Source: CAWFNW01 sp963817405 (GTDB lineage Bacteria > Actinomycetota > Coriobacteriia > Anaerosomatales > Anaerosomataceae). From it: a DNA stretch of 64,000 bases. The stretch is from contig CAWFNW010000001.1 in NCBI GenBank assembly GCA_963817405.1, positions 496,001 to 560,000 of the forward strand, given 5' to 3'. The translations under genes were made by a program, and so were the position numbers. Under the pieces are notes generated by a model, which had not been told where the DNA came from, did no database searches, and saw nothing but the letters and a program-made list of their open reading frames with translations. The stretch's first letter is position 1, and each line of letters opens with the position of its first letter. This document shows positions 17,502 to 24,961 of this stretch, piece by piece.

Positions 17502-18341
17502 TCAGAACTTCCGGTCCTGGGCCACCTCGGCAGCCGAGACGCCGCCGCACACCCCGCTCGCGGCCTTCTCGTCCTCGTACACCGCGTACGCGTCCTCGAC
17601 CGAGGCGTCGCCGTGAACGACCGCGCGCACGGCCTTGATCATGCCGAGGGGCGAGTCGGACTGGAAGATGTTGCGACCCATGTCCACGCCGGCCGCGCCG
17701 CCGCTCACCGCGTCGAAGGCCAGCTGCAACGCCTCGCGCTCGGGAAGCTTCTTGCCGCCGGCGACGACGATCGGCACCGGGCAGCCAGCGACGACCTTCT
17801 CGAAGTTGTCGCAGAGGTACGTCTTCACGATGTGCGCGCCCATCTCGGCGGCGATGCGCGTGGCGAGGCCCAGGTAGCGCGCGTCGCGCACCATCTCCTT
17901 GCCGACGGCGGTCACGGCCAAGACGGGGATGCCGTAGCGCTCGCCGGCGTCGACGAGCTTGCCGAGGTTCGCGATCGTCTGGTGCTGGTGCTCCGAGCCC
18001 ACGAAGATCGAGAGCGCCATGCCGGCCGCATTCAGGCGGATGCACTCCTCCACGGAGGTGGTGATGGTCTCGTTGGAGAGGTCGTCTTCAAGCACGCTGT
18101 TGCCACCCGAGACGCGGAGCACGATCGGCGTGGCGAGCGTGCTCGCGACGCTCGTGCGCAGGATGCCGCGCGTGAGCATGAGCGTGTCGGCAAGCGGCGC
18201 GAGCGGGGTGATGCACCCGCACGCGTCCACGAGCCCGGTCGTCGGTCCCTGGAAGTAGCCGTGGTCGACGGCGAGCATGACGGTGCGGCCGTCTTCGGGC
18301 CGGATGATGCGGGACAACCGGTTCTCAAGACCCCAGGACAT
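17502..18341 (-). CDS. LsrF-like class I aldolase/thiolase (DeoC/FbaB superfamily)
   Basis: 279 aa, (beta/alpha)8 Schiff-base aldolase. The sequence closely follows enterobacterial LsrF as I remember it: AVDHGYFQGPTTGL, LTRGILR, LRVSGGNS, VTAVGKEMVRD, IVKTYLCDNF with the Schiff-base Lys, PIVVAGGKKLPEREAL and GVDMGRNIFQS. LsrF acts on the AI-2 breakdown product, but no lsrACDBKR genes are present, so the role may instead be a related sugar-phosphate or aromatic-precursor reaction. It pairs with a zinc dehydrogenase. Start 18341 has GGGAGGTC upstream. A GAAC-N4-GTTC site lies 53 nt before the start. Confidence 0.8.
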   Translation of the reverse strand: MSWGLENRLSRIIRPEDGRTVMLAVDHGYFQGPTTGLVDACGCITPLAPLADTLMLTRGILRTSVASTLATPIVLRVSGGNSVLEDDLSNETITTSVEECIRLNAAGMALSIFVGSEHQHQTIANLGKLVDAGERYGIPVLAVTAVGKEMVRDARYLGLATRIAAEMGAHIVKTYLCDNFEKVVAGCPVPIVVAGGKKLPEREALQLAFDAVSGGAAGVDMGRNIFQSDSPLGMIKAVRAVVHGDASVEDAYAVYEDEKAASGVCGGVSAAEVAQDRKF

Positions 18342-18393
18342 GGCGCGTGACCTCCCGTGATACGGCTGCTCGGCGAGCGTGCAAGCGGGCACT

Positions 18394-18407
18394 CGAACGG
18401 ATGTTCA
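18394..18407. promoter_or_regulatory. LexA-box-like site upstream of the LsrF-like gene
   Basis: CGAACGGATGTTCA has the GAAC-N4-GTTC core, as at 14268 and 14314. It lies in the promoter region of the minus-strand aldolase gene next to a GATACC -10-like hexamer. Unlike the helicase sites the outer bases are not symmetric, and one such core is expected by chance in tens of kilobases. Confidence 0.3.
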
Positions 18408-18425
18408 TGGTATCACCTGTGCGCT

Positions 18426-18443
18426 GGCCGCTCGACGGCGGCC
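18426..18443 (-). terminator. Possible hairpin after the PPi-PFK gene
   Basis: GGCCGC and GCGGCC pair around TCGACG just downstream of the PFK stop. The stem is only 6 bp and there is no T-run, so the call is weak. Confidence 0.3.
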
Positions 18444-18450
18444 GCGTCAC

Positions 18451-19701
18451 TCAGTGACCCTGCTCGGAGAGCATGCCTTGGTACTCGAGCGCGCGGGCGA
18501 GCTTGTAGAAGTCGCTCTTCCGATCGATGTAGCGCACCCGCGTCTTCATGGTCTCGGGATCGATCAACATGCCGAACGGCACGTACTTGAGCGAGAGCTG
18601 GTCCTCGACGCTCACCATGACGCCGGTGAGCCCCTTCTCGACAAGCGCGCGGTAGGCGCCGACGCCCAGCTGCGTCCCGAGGAGCACGTCGAACGCGCTC
18701 GGCTCGGCGCACCGGGCCTCGTAGCCGATCTGCTTGCTGCGTACCTTGATCCTGGTGCCGGTGCGTTCCTCGTACACGCGCTCGATCTCGTTCGCGAGGA
18801 TCCGCCCGACCTGTGCGTCACCGAGCTTGAGGTTGCCGTGCTCGTCGGCCTTGTCGGGCTTGAGGTCCTCCGGCAGGTGGTCGGCGAGACCCTCGGCGAT
18901 GCAGATGATGCCGTAGCGCCGGCCGTCCTCGGCGCGCTTGATCATGAGGTCGACGAGCTCCTCTGCTTCTTCGCGGGCGTCGAACAGGTCGTCGTAGTCC
19001 TCGACCGAGAGCATGCGTGTGGCCTCGCCGGCGATCCCGGAGGCGTACGTCAGCCAGCCGGCCTTGCGCCCCATGATCTCCAGCACGTACCAGACCTGCG
19101 TGGAGCGGGCATCCGCGCCAAGGTTGCGGATCTCGGTTGCGGCGAACTGCGCCGCCGAGAAGAAGCCGAAGGTCCAGTCGATGCCGTAGTAGTCGTTGTC
19201 GATGGTCTTCGGCAGGTGGACGATGCGGATCGGGCGGAGGCCCGCCACGACGTTCTGCATCTCCTTCAAGTAGTTCGCGGTCTTGAGCGTGTCGTCGCCG
19301 CCGATCGAGACGAGCGCGTCGATATCGTAGGCCTCGAGCGCCGCATAGACGTTACGCAGCTTCCGGTTGCGCGTCTCGTCGGCGAGATCGGTCACGCCGC
19401 TGATGGGCTTGCCCGGGTTGGCGCGCGACGTGCGCAGGATGAGGTCCTTGCGGTTCCGGATGGCAGAGACGTCGTCCCGCGTCAGACGAATGTAGTTCTC
19501 GCCTTCGATGAGCGGGGTTTCCGCCGAGTAGTTCTCGAGCCCCTCGTAGCCGTCGAGAAAGCCGATGACCTCGATGCCGCTGTTCAGGAAGGAGAGCGCC
19601 GCGGCTGAGATCACGGCGTTCGCCGCCGGTGCGGGCCCGCCGCTGAAGAGCATGCCCACGCGCTCGATGCAGTACGGCGTCGTACAGAGTTCGTCGCTCA
19701 C
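18451..19701 (-). CDS. pfp: Phosphofructokinase, pyrophosphate-dependent type
   Basis: 416 aa, interconverts fructose-6-phosphate and fructose-1,6-bisphosphate. Two diagnostic residues point to PPi as phosphoryl donor: GGDDT (Asp where ATP enzymes have Gly in GGDGS) and PKTIDND (Lys where ATP enzymes usually have Gly). The N-terminal phosphate loop reads LFSGGPAPAANAV and the substrate loop MGRKAGWL. The likely start is GTG 19701 (VSDELCTTPYC); starting at the Met of MLFSGG would remove the first strand residues, and upstream open frame is a shadow. PPi use makes glycolysis reversible and saves ATP, common in anaerobes. It follows accA by 31 nt. Confidence 0.92.
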   Translation of the reverse strand: MSDELCTTPYCIERVGMLFSGGPAPAANAVISAAALSFLNSGIEVIGFLDGYEGLENYSAETPLIEGENYIRLTRDDVSAIRNRKDLILRTSRANPGKPISGVTDLADETRNRKLRNVYAALEAYDIDALVSIGGDDTLKTANYLKEMQNVVAGLRPIRIVHLPKTIDNDYYGIDWTFGFFSAAQFAATEIRNLGADARSTQVWYVLEIMGRKAGWLTYASGIAGEATRMLSVEDYDDLFDAREEAEELVDLMIKRAEDGRRYGIICIAEGLADHLPEDLKPDKADEHGNLKLGDAQVGRILANEIERVYEERTGTRIKVRSKQIGYEARCAEPSAFDVLLGTQLGVGAYRALVEKGLTGVMVSVEDQLSLKYVPFGMLIDPETMKTRVRYIDRKSDFYKLARALEYQGMLSEQGH

Positions 19702-19732
19702 ACGATCACGTCCCTGGTGTCGTTCCTGGTGG

Positions 19733-20713
19733 TCAGGCGCCGGTCGTGCCGAGCGCCTCTTCTGTGTATGCCCCGAACGAGGAGAGCCGAGCCTGACGGG
19801 CCGTGACGAGTGAGTCCGTATCGAGCGCGCAGAGCTCGCCGAGCGCCCGCGTGATCGCACCTTCGACGCCGGCGAAGACCTGCGCGGGATCGCGATGCGC
19901 CCCGCCAAGCGGCTCCGGCACGACTTCGTCCGCGAGCCCCATCCGAACGAGGTCATCGGCGGTCATCTGCAGGCACGAGGCCGTCTCCGGCGCCTTGCCC
20001 GCGTCCTTGTGCAGGATGACCGCGCACATCTCGGGGCTGATGACCGAGTAGTAGGCATGCTCGAGCATGATGAGGCGGTCGCCGAAGCCGATTGCGAGCG
20101 CGCCCCCGCTGCCGCCTTCCCCGATGCCGACTGCGATGACCGGCACCCGAAGACCCGCGAGCGTCGCAAGGTTCTCGGCGATCGCCCACGCCTGGCCGCG
20201 TTCTTCCGCCTCGACGCCCGGGTACGCGCCCGCCGTGTCGAGGAAGCTCACGACCGGCAGCCCGAACTTCTCGGCCAGGAGCATCGCCCGGCGTGCCTTC
20301 CGGAACCCCTCGGGATGGGGGCTTCCGAAGTTCCGGCGGATGTTCTCCTTGATGGTCTTCCCCTTGCGGTGGCCGACGACCACGCAACGCCTGCCGCCGA
20401 AGGTGGCGAGCGCCGCGAGGATCGCCTCGTCGTCGCCGTGCAGCCGGTCGCCGTGCAGTTCGAAGACGTCGGTCATGAGCGTCTCGACGTAGTCCTGAGT
20501 CTTGGGCCGGTCCGGGTGACGCGCCACCTGCACCTTCTCCCACGGCGAGAGCGCCTGGTAGAGCGCCTCGCGCAGCCACTCGACCTCAGCCTCCAGCGCG
20601 GCGATCTCAGAGGCGAGGTCTGCCTCAGAGGCGAGGTCGAGACGCTTGAGCTCGGCAAGCTTCTCCTCAAGCTCGGCGAGCGGGCGCTCGAACTCCATGA
20701 TGTAGCGGGTCAT
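19733..20713 (-). CDS. accA: Acetyl-CoA carboxylase carboxyltransferase subunit alpha
   Basis: 326 aa. With AccD it transfers the carboxyl group from carboxybiotin to acetyl-CoA, giving malonyl-CoA for fatty-acid synthesis. Family features are the N-terminal coiled region (about 1-60), RHPDRPKTQDYV, the NFGSPHPEGFRKARR loop, FLDTAGAYPG, GEGGSGGALAIG and SPEMCAVILHKD. It overlaps accD by 4 nt (ATGA), as expected for stoichiometric subunits. No biotin carrier or carboxylase gene is in the window. Confidence 0.97.
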   Translation of the reverse strand: MTRYIMEFERPLAELEEKLAELKRLDLASEADLASEIAALEAEVEWLREALYQALSPWEKVQVARHPDRPKTQDYVETLMTDVFELHGDRLHGDDEAILAALATFGGRRCVVVGHRKGKTIKENIRRNFGSPHPEGFRKARRAMLLAEKFGLPVVSFLDTAGAYPGVEAEERGQAWAIAENLATLAGLRVPVIAVGIGEGGSGGALAIGFGDRLIMLEHAYYSVISPEMCAVILHKDAGKAPETASCLQMTADDLVRMGLADEVVPEPLGGAHRDPAQVFAGVEGAITRALGELCALDTDSLVTARQARLSSFGAYTEEALGTTGA

Positions 20714-21636
20714 GACGCCTCACCCGCCGATACGGGCATCGCGCACGCGGCGCCGTTCGCGGCGTCGGGAACGCCGCCGGGAAGCAGGTAGTCCAGCAGC
20801 TGCTGGACCGTGGCGGTGAGCTCGGTCCGGGGCACGACCGCATCGATCATCCCGTGCGTCACGAGCGACTCGGCCGTCTGGAAGCCCTTCGGCGTGCCCT
20901 GACGGGTGGTCTGCTCCACGAGCGCCGGGCCCGCGAAGCCCACCATCGCGCCCGGTTCGGCCACGATCACGTCCGCGAGCGTGGCGAACGAGGCGGTGAC
21001 GCCCCCGTAGGTGGGGTTGGTGAGGATGGCGACGTAGGGCAGCCCCGCCTCGGCGTGTATCCGGGCCGCCGAAGCCGTCTTCGCCATCTGCATGAGCGAG
21101 TACATGCCCTCCTGCATGCGGGCGCCGCCCGAGGCGATGGCGAGCACGACCGCCCGCCGCTCGGCCGTGCCGAGCGCGAAGGCGCGGGCGACCTTCTCCC
21201 CCACCGCCGAGCCCATCGACGCGCCGATGAAGCGGAAGTCCATCGCGCCGAGGACTGCGGGATGGCCGCCGATGAGCGCGCGTCCGGTGATGAGCGCCTC
21301 GGCAAGCCCGGTCGACGCCTGCGCGCGCTCCAGGCTGGCGGGATACGACTTGCCTGCCACGAACCGCAACGGGTCGACGGAAGCGAGCGTGGCGTCCGTC
21401 TCGACGAAGGTGTTCTCATCGGCGAGCGACTCGATGCGTTCGTCCGCGTCCATCGGGAAGTGGTGGTCGCAGTGCGGGCACACCTTGAGGGAGCGGCCGA
21501 CGTCGCCCTGATAGAGCGTGTGCTTGCATGACGGGCACTTGACCCAGACGCCGTCAGGCAGCGCGTCGGCGGCAGTGCCCGACGTCACGGTGTAGCGGCG
21601 CTCTTCCCGAGCCTTGAACCAGTCCGAGATGGGCAT
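20710..21636 (-). CDS. accD: Acetyl-CoA carboxylase carboxyltransferase subunit beta
   Basis: 308 aa partner of AccA. It begins MPISDWFKAREERRY and has the N-terminal four-cysteine zinc ribbon (CPSCKHTLYQ and CPHCDHHF, about residues 34-56), followed by the crotonase-fold domain with DFRFIGASMGS, IASGGARMQEG, LTNPTYGGVTASF and GFAGPALVEQT. The start at 21636 is the first Met of the conserved region. It precedes and overlaps accA. Confidence 0.97.
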   Translation of the reverse strand: MPISDWFKAREERRYTVTSGTAADALPDGVWVKCPSCKHTLYQGDVGRSLKVCPHCDHHFPMDADERIESLADENTFVETDATLASVDPLRFVAGKSYPASLERAQASTGLAEALITGRALIGGHPAVLGAMDFRFIGASMGSAVGEKVARAFALGTAERRAVVLAIASGGARMQEGMYSLMQMAKTASAARIHAEAGLPYVAILTNPTYGGVTASFATLADVIVAEPGAMVGFAGPALVEQTTRQGTPKGFQTAESLVTHGMIDAVVPRTELTATVQQLLDYLLPGGVPDAANGAACAMPVSAGEAS

Positions 21637-21730
21637 TGCGCTCCCAGGTCGGTCGTGAGCGGTCAGTGACCGGGGCGCTCGCCTTGTGCCGCATGCCGCG
21701 CGGCGTCGCCCCGACGTTCGTATAGGATAA

Positions 21731-21759
21731 CGCGGCACCGCCCCAGGGGCGATGCCGCG
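21731..21759 (-). terminator. Hairpin terminator after the aldolase gene
   Basis: A GC-rich inverted repeat (CGCGGCACCGCCCC with GGGCGATGCCGCG) lies 30 nt downstream of the aldolase stop on the minus strand and is followed by GTTATCCT, a weak T-rich tail. Confidence 0.55.
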
Positions 21760-21788
21760 CGATTGACGTTCTCGTGCGGTTGCTTGCC

Positions 21789-22748
21789 CTAGAGCGCGTA
21801 GTCCTTCTCGCCGTTGAAGACCGCAAGCGCCTCTTCCACGCTCCAGTCGCCGAGCGTGATCGCGCTGATCGCCTTGGTGAGCCGAACGGCTTCGTCGAGC
21901 GAGCGCTGGTGGATGTTCCGGCCAGTGGCGTTGCCCTTGGCGCCGCCGATGTGGATCTGCTCCCACAGCTGGCGCAGGAAGACGTCCGCCTCCACGGTGG
22001 AGCCGCCGGCGCACACGAGGCCGGTGCGGCCCGCCGCAGACGAGGCCTCCTTGAGCATCTCGGCGGAGCTCTTCTCGTCGGTCCCCTTGGGCGGGTTGAC
22101 CTTGACGAAGTCGGCGCCCAGGCAGAGCGCAGCGCCGGCGGCACCGGCGATCAGGTGCGGGTCCTTCTCGTCGGCGACGGCCTTGCCGCGCGGGTAGATC
22201 CACAGCACGACGATCATGCCCACCGAGTGAGCCTCGGCGATGAGCTGACCGGCCTCCGACATCATGGTCGACTCGTACTCGCTGCCGAGGTAAATCGTGT
22301 AGCCCACGCCAACCACGTTCACGCCGTTGTCGCGCAGGTCGACCACGGCCTGGATGTCGTACAGCTGCGGCGAGTACGGATCGTCCTGGTGCTTGGCCGG
22401 GTCCTTCGCCGAGGTCTTCACCAAGTGCGTCTTCGAGTTCATCTTCACGAGGTAGTTGATGTCCGGGTAGTCGGCCGCGTACTGCGCGATCAGGCCGCGC
22501 TGACCGGCGAGGATGCCGCAGACACCCTGCGAACCGATACGGAACAGGTGCTCCGGCTCGGCGTCCTCAAGCGAGATGCCGGGGCCGTAGAAGTCGTCGT
22601 TGAGATGCTCGATCTTCTGGTCGCACGCGAACAGCATGAGCCTGCCTGTGCCGCGTGTGGCGGCGAAGTAACTGTCGATGTAGGTCTCGCGTGCCTCGGC
22701 GGGAACGTCCACCGGAACGTGGACCTGGTCGCGCGTGATGCTCGGCAT
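21789..22748 (-). CDS. Class I fructose-bisphosphate aldolase, archaeal/DeoC-LacD type
   Basis: 319 aa. A Schiff-base aldolase of the DeoC/FbaB superfamily, distinct from the classical class II enzyme. Landmarks are FACDQKIEHLN near the N-terminus, LVKMNSKTHLV, VGYTIYLGSE, LWIYPRGK, DFVKVNPPKG with the probable Schiff-base Lys, VCAGGS and AKGNATGRNIHQRS phosphate loop. With the PPi-PFK encoded nearby it would form the middle of glycolysis/gluconeogenesis. Start 22748 has GAGGAGGAG upstream. Function as FBP aldolase is likely but not proven; other sugar-phosphate substrates occur in the family. Confidence 0.85.
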   Translation of the reverse strand: MPSITRDQVHVPVDVPAEARETYIDSYFAATRGTGRLMLFACDQKIEHLNDDFYGPGISLEDAEPEHLFRIGSQGVCGILAGQRGLIAQYAADYPDINYLVKMNSKTHLVKTSAKDPAKHQDDPYSPQLYDIQAVVDLRDNGVNVVGVGYTIYLGSEYESTMMSEAGQLIAEAHSVGMIVVLWIYPRGKAVADEKDPHLIAGAAGAALCLGADFVKVNPPKGTDEKSSAEMLKEASSAAGRTGLVCAGGSTVEADVFLRQLWEQIHIGGAKGNATGRNIHQRSLDEAVRLTKAISAITLGDWSVEEALAVFNGEKDYAL

Positions 22749-22786
22749 AGGACTCCTCCTCGAGGTCGGGTGGGTTCGTACATATT

Positions 22787-23227
22787 CTACCCGAGCGGGA
22801 ACTCCATGCGCACGTGCGGCACGCCCGTCCGGCCGTACGGGAACGGGTCATCGCTCACCGTGATGAAGCCCAGCCGGTGGTAGAACGGCTCCGCCGACAC
22901 CCGCGCGTAGAGGTACACCGAGCCCAACCCCATGAGGCGGGCACGATCCAACAGCTCGCGCATGAGCACGGTGCCGATGCCGCTCCGCTGGCGTTCGTCG
23001 TCCACCGCGACTTGGCGCACCTGGGCCGAGTCACCATCCACGATGAGGCGCGCGTAGGCGATGGGGCGACCGTCGTCGAACATGACGAGGTGGCGCGAGG
23101 CGGGGTCGAGGTCGTTCCACTCGTCGATGCGCGGGATGCCGAACGGCAGGAAGAGCACGCGGTGCCGCAGGTCTGAGACCTCTGCCATGCGCGGGTCGTT
23201 GCCCGCCAGCCACTCCGGGTGCAGCAT
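22787..23227 (-). CDS. GNAT-family N-acetyltransferase
   Basis: 146 aa. The acetyl-CoA site is visible as VRQVAVDDERQRSGIGTVLM (motif A, about residues 70-90) followed by YLYARVSAEPFYHRLGF (motif B), the typical ending of ElaA-like GNAT enzymes. Acceptor substrate unknown. The gene starts 1 nt after nadE ends, so it is read on the same transcript. Confidence 0.85.
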   Translation of the reverse strand: MLHPEWLAGNDPRMAEVSDLRHRVLFLPFGIPRIDEWNDLDPASRHLVMFDDGRPIAYARLIVDGDSAQVRQVAVDDERQRSGIGTVLMRELLDRARLMGLGSVYLYARVSAEPFYHRLGFITVSDDPFPYGRTGVPHVRMEFPLG

Positions 23228-23228
23228 G

Positions 23229-24827
23229 TCAGCCCCGGTACCGGTTCGTGATGGGCATGCGGCGGTCGCGACCGAACGCCTTCAGCGTGATCTTGATGCC
23301 GAGCGGGCCTTGCCGGCGCTTGTACTCGGCGGCATCGACCATGCGGATGACGCGCGCGACCGTGGCCGCGTCGTGCCCGGCAGCGACCATGTCGTCCACC
23401 GAGCGGTCCTGCTCGACGTACGCCGCGAGGATCGCATCGAGCACGTCGTAGGGCGGGAGCGAGTCCTGGTCGGTCTGGTCGGGCTTCAGCTCGGCGGAGG
23501 GCGCCTTCTCGAGCGTGGCGGCCGGTATCACTGCACCTCGCGCGTTGCGCCACCGCGCGAGGTCGTACACGCGAGTCTTGAAGACGTCCTTGATGGGAGC
23601 GAACCCGCCCACCATGTCGCCGTAGAGCGTGCTGTACCCCACCGAGAGCTCGCTCTTGTTGCCGGTGGCAAGCACCAGCCAGCCGTACTTGTTGCTGAGC
23701 GCCATCAAGAGCATGCCGCGCGCGCGGGCCTGCAGATTCTCCTCGGTGATGTCGGGTGGCGCGTCCCGGAAGACCGGCGCCAGCGTTGCGAGCGTCGCCG
23801 CGAAGACCGGCTCGATCGGGAGCTCGATCGCCTCGATGCCGAGCGCGTCGGCGAGCTCCTTCGCGTCCCGGATGCTGCCCCGCGACGAGTACCGCGAGGG
23901 CATGAGCACGCCGTGGACGTGCTGTGGGCCAAGCGCGTCTGCCGCGATCGTGGCCACCAGCGCCGAGTCGACGCCGCCGGAGATCCCAAGCACCACATCG
24001 GTGAAGTCGTTCTTGGCGATGTAGTCGTAGAGCCCGAGCACGAGCGCCGCGTAGGTCTCCTCGTCACCCTTCACCATGGGCTCGTTGCGCTGTGGCGTGA
24101 ACGGCACGCCCTCGCCCACTTGGGTGACAAGGATGTCCTGCGCGAAGCACGCGGCACGCGCCACGACGCTCCCATCGGGGGCGAGCACCGCCGAGCGGCC
24201 GTCGAAGACGAGCTCGTCCTGTCCGCCGACGAGGTTGCAGAACGCGATCCACACCCCGTTCTCGCGCGCCCGGTCGGCGAAGATGGCCTCACGATCCACG
24301 CCCTTGCCCGAGTGGAAGGGCGATGCGGAGAGGTTCAGGATGACCGTCGCGCCCGCTGCCCTTGCGCTGGCCGCGGGGTCCGGCAGCCACAGGTCCTCGC
24401 AGATGGTGATCCCGCAGCGCTCGCCGGCGATCTCGACGATCACGTCCACGCCGCCGGGCTCGAAGTGGCGCTCCTCGTCGAAGACGCCGTAGTTGGGCAG
24501 CAGCTGCTTGCGATAGACGGCCTCGATGCTGCCGTCACGCACGAATGCCGCCGCGTTGCGAACGCCGCCGGCGTCGAGGAAGGCGTACCCGATGACCGCC
24601 GGGCACGCCGCACGCTTCGCGAAGGACTCGGCGGCGGCCATCGAATCGCGAATGAAGTGTGCCTTGTGCAGCAGGTCCTCGGGCGGGTAGCCCGTGAGCG
24701 CGAGTTCCGGCAGCACGACGACGTCGGCGCCCCGCGCGGCGGCCTGCTCGGTGGCGTCGAGCGCCCGTGCGAGGTTGCCGTCGATATCGCCGACGATCAC
24801 GTCGATCTGTGCGAGCGCGATGCGCAT
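23229..24827 (-). CDS. nadE: Glutamine-dependent NAD(+) synthetase
   Basis: 532 aa two-domain enzyme. The N-terminal nitrilase-like glutaminase has the Glu of LPELALTGYPPEDLL (near 41), the Lys of YRKQLLPNYGVF and the Cys of GITICEDLW; it passes ammonia to the C-terminal synthetase with the ATP P-loop GISGGVDSALVA near 295, NKSELSVGY and the PSAELKPDQTDQDSLPPYD segment. It completes NAD synthesis from nicotinate adenine dinucleotide. Start 24827 (MRIALAQID) is preceded by GGGAGG; a Met seven codons upstream is less conserved. Confidence 0.96.
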   Translation of the reverse strand: MRIALAQIDVIVGDIDGNLARALDATEQAAARGADVVVLPELALTGYPPEDLLHKAHFIRDSMAAAESFAKRAACPAVIGYAFLDAGGVRNAAAFVRDGSIEAVYRKQLLPNYGVFDEERHFEPGGVDVIVEIAGERCGITICEDLWLPDPAASARAAGATVILNLSASPFHSGKGVDREAIFADRARENGVWIAFCNLVGGQDELVFDGRSAVLAPDGSVVARAACFAQDILVTQVGEGVPFTPQRNEPMVKGDEETYAALVLGLYDYIAKNDFTDVVLGISGGVDSALVATIAADALGPQHVHGVLMPSRYSSRGSIRDAKELADALGIEAIELPIEPVFAATLATLAPVFRDAPPDITEENLQARARGMLLMALSNKYGWLVLATGNKSELSVGYSTLYGDMVGGFAPIKDVFKTRVYDLARWRNARGAVIPAATLEKAPSAELKPDQTDQDSLPPYDVLDAILAAYVEQDRSVDDMVAAGHDAATVARVIRMVDAAEYKRRQGPLGIKITLKAFGRDRRMPITNRYRG

Positions 24828-24961
24828 GACCCTGGCGCCTCCCGGCAACGGTTGGGCGCGGTTGTGCGCCGGACTTAGTCTATCGCAGAGCGACGGTCAG
24901 GCGAGTCGCGCGCGCCCGCATCGGGTACGATTCCAGCGAGTGCTGTCGAGGAGGAGGACCC

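Noticed and set aside
18446..18458. GTCAC-TCA-GTGAC palindrome at the PFK gene end
   Set aside because: It includes the stop codon and is only 5 bp per arm; likely chance.
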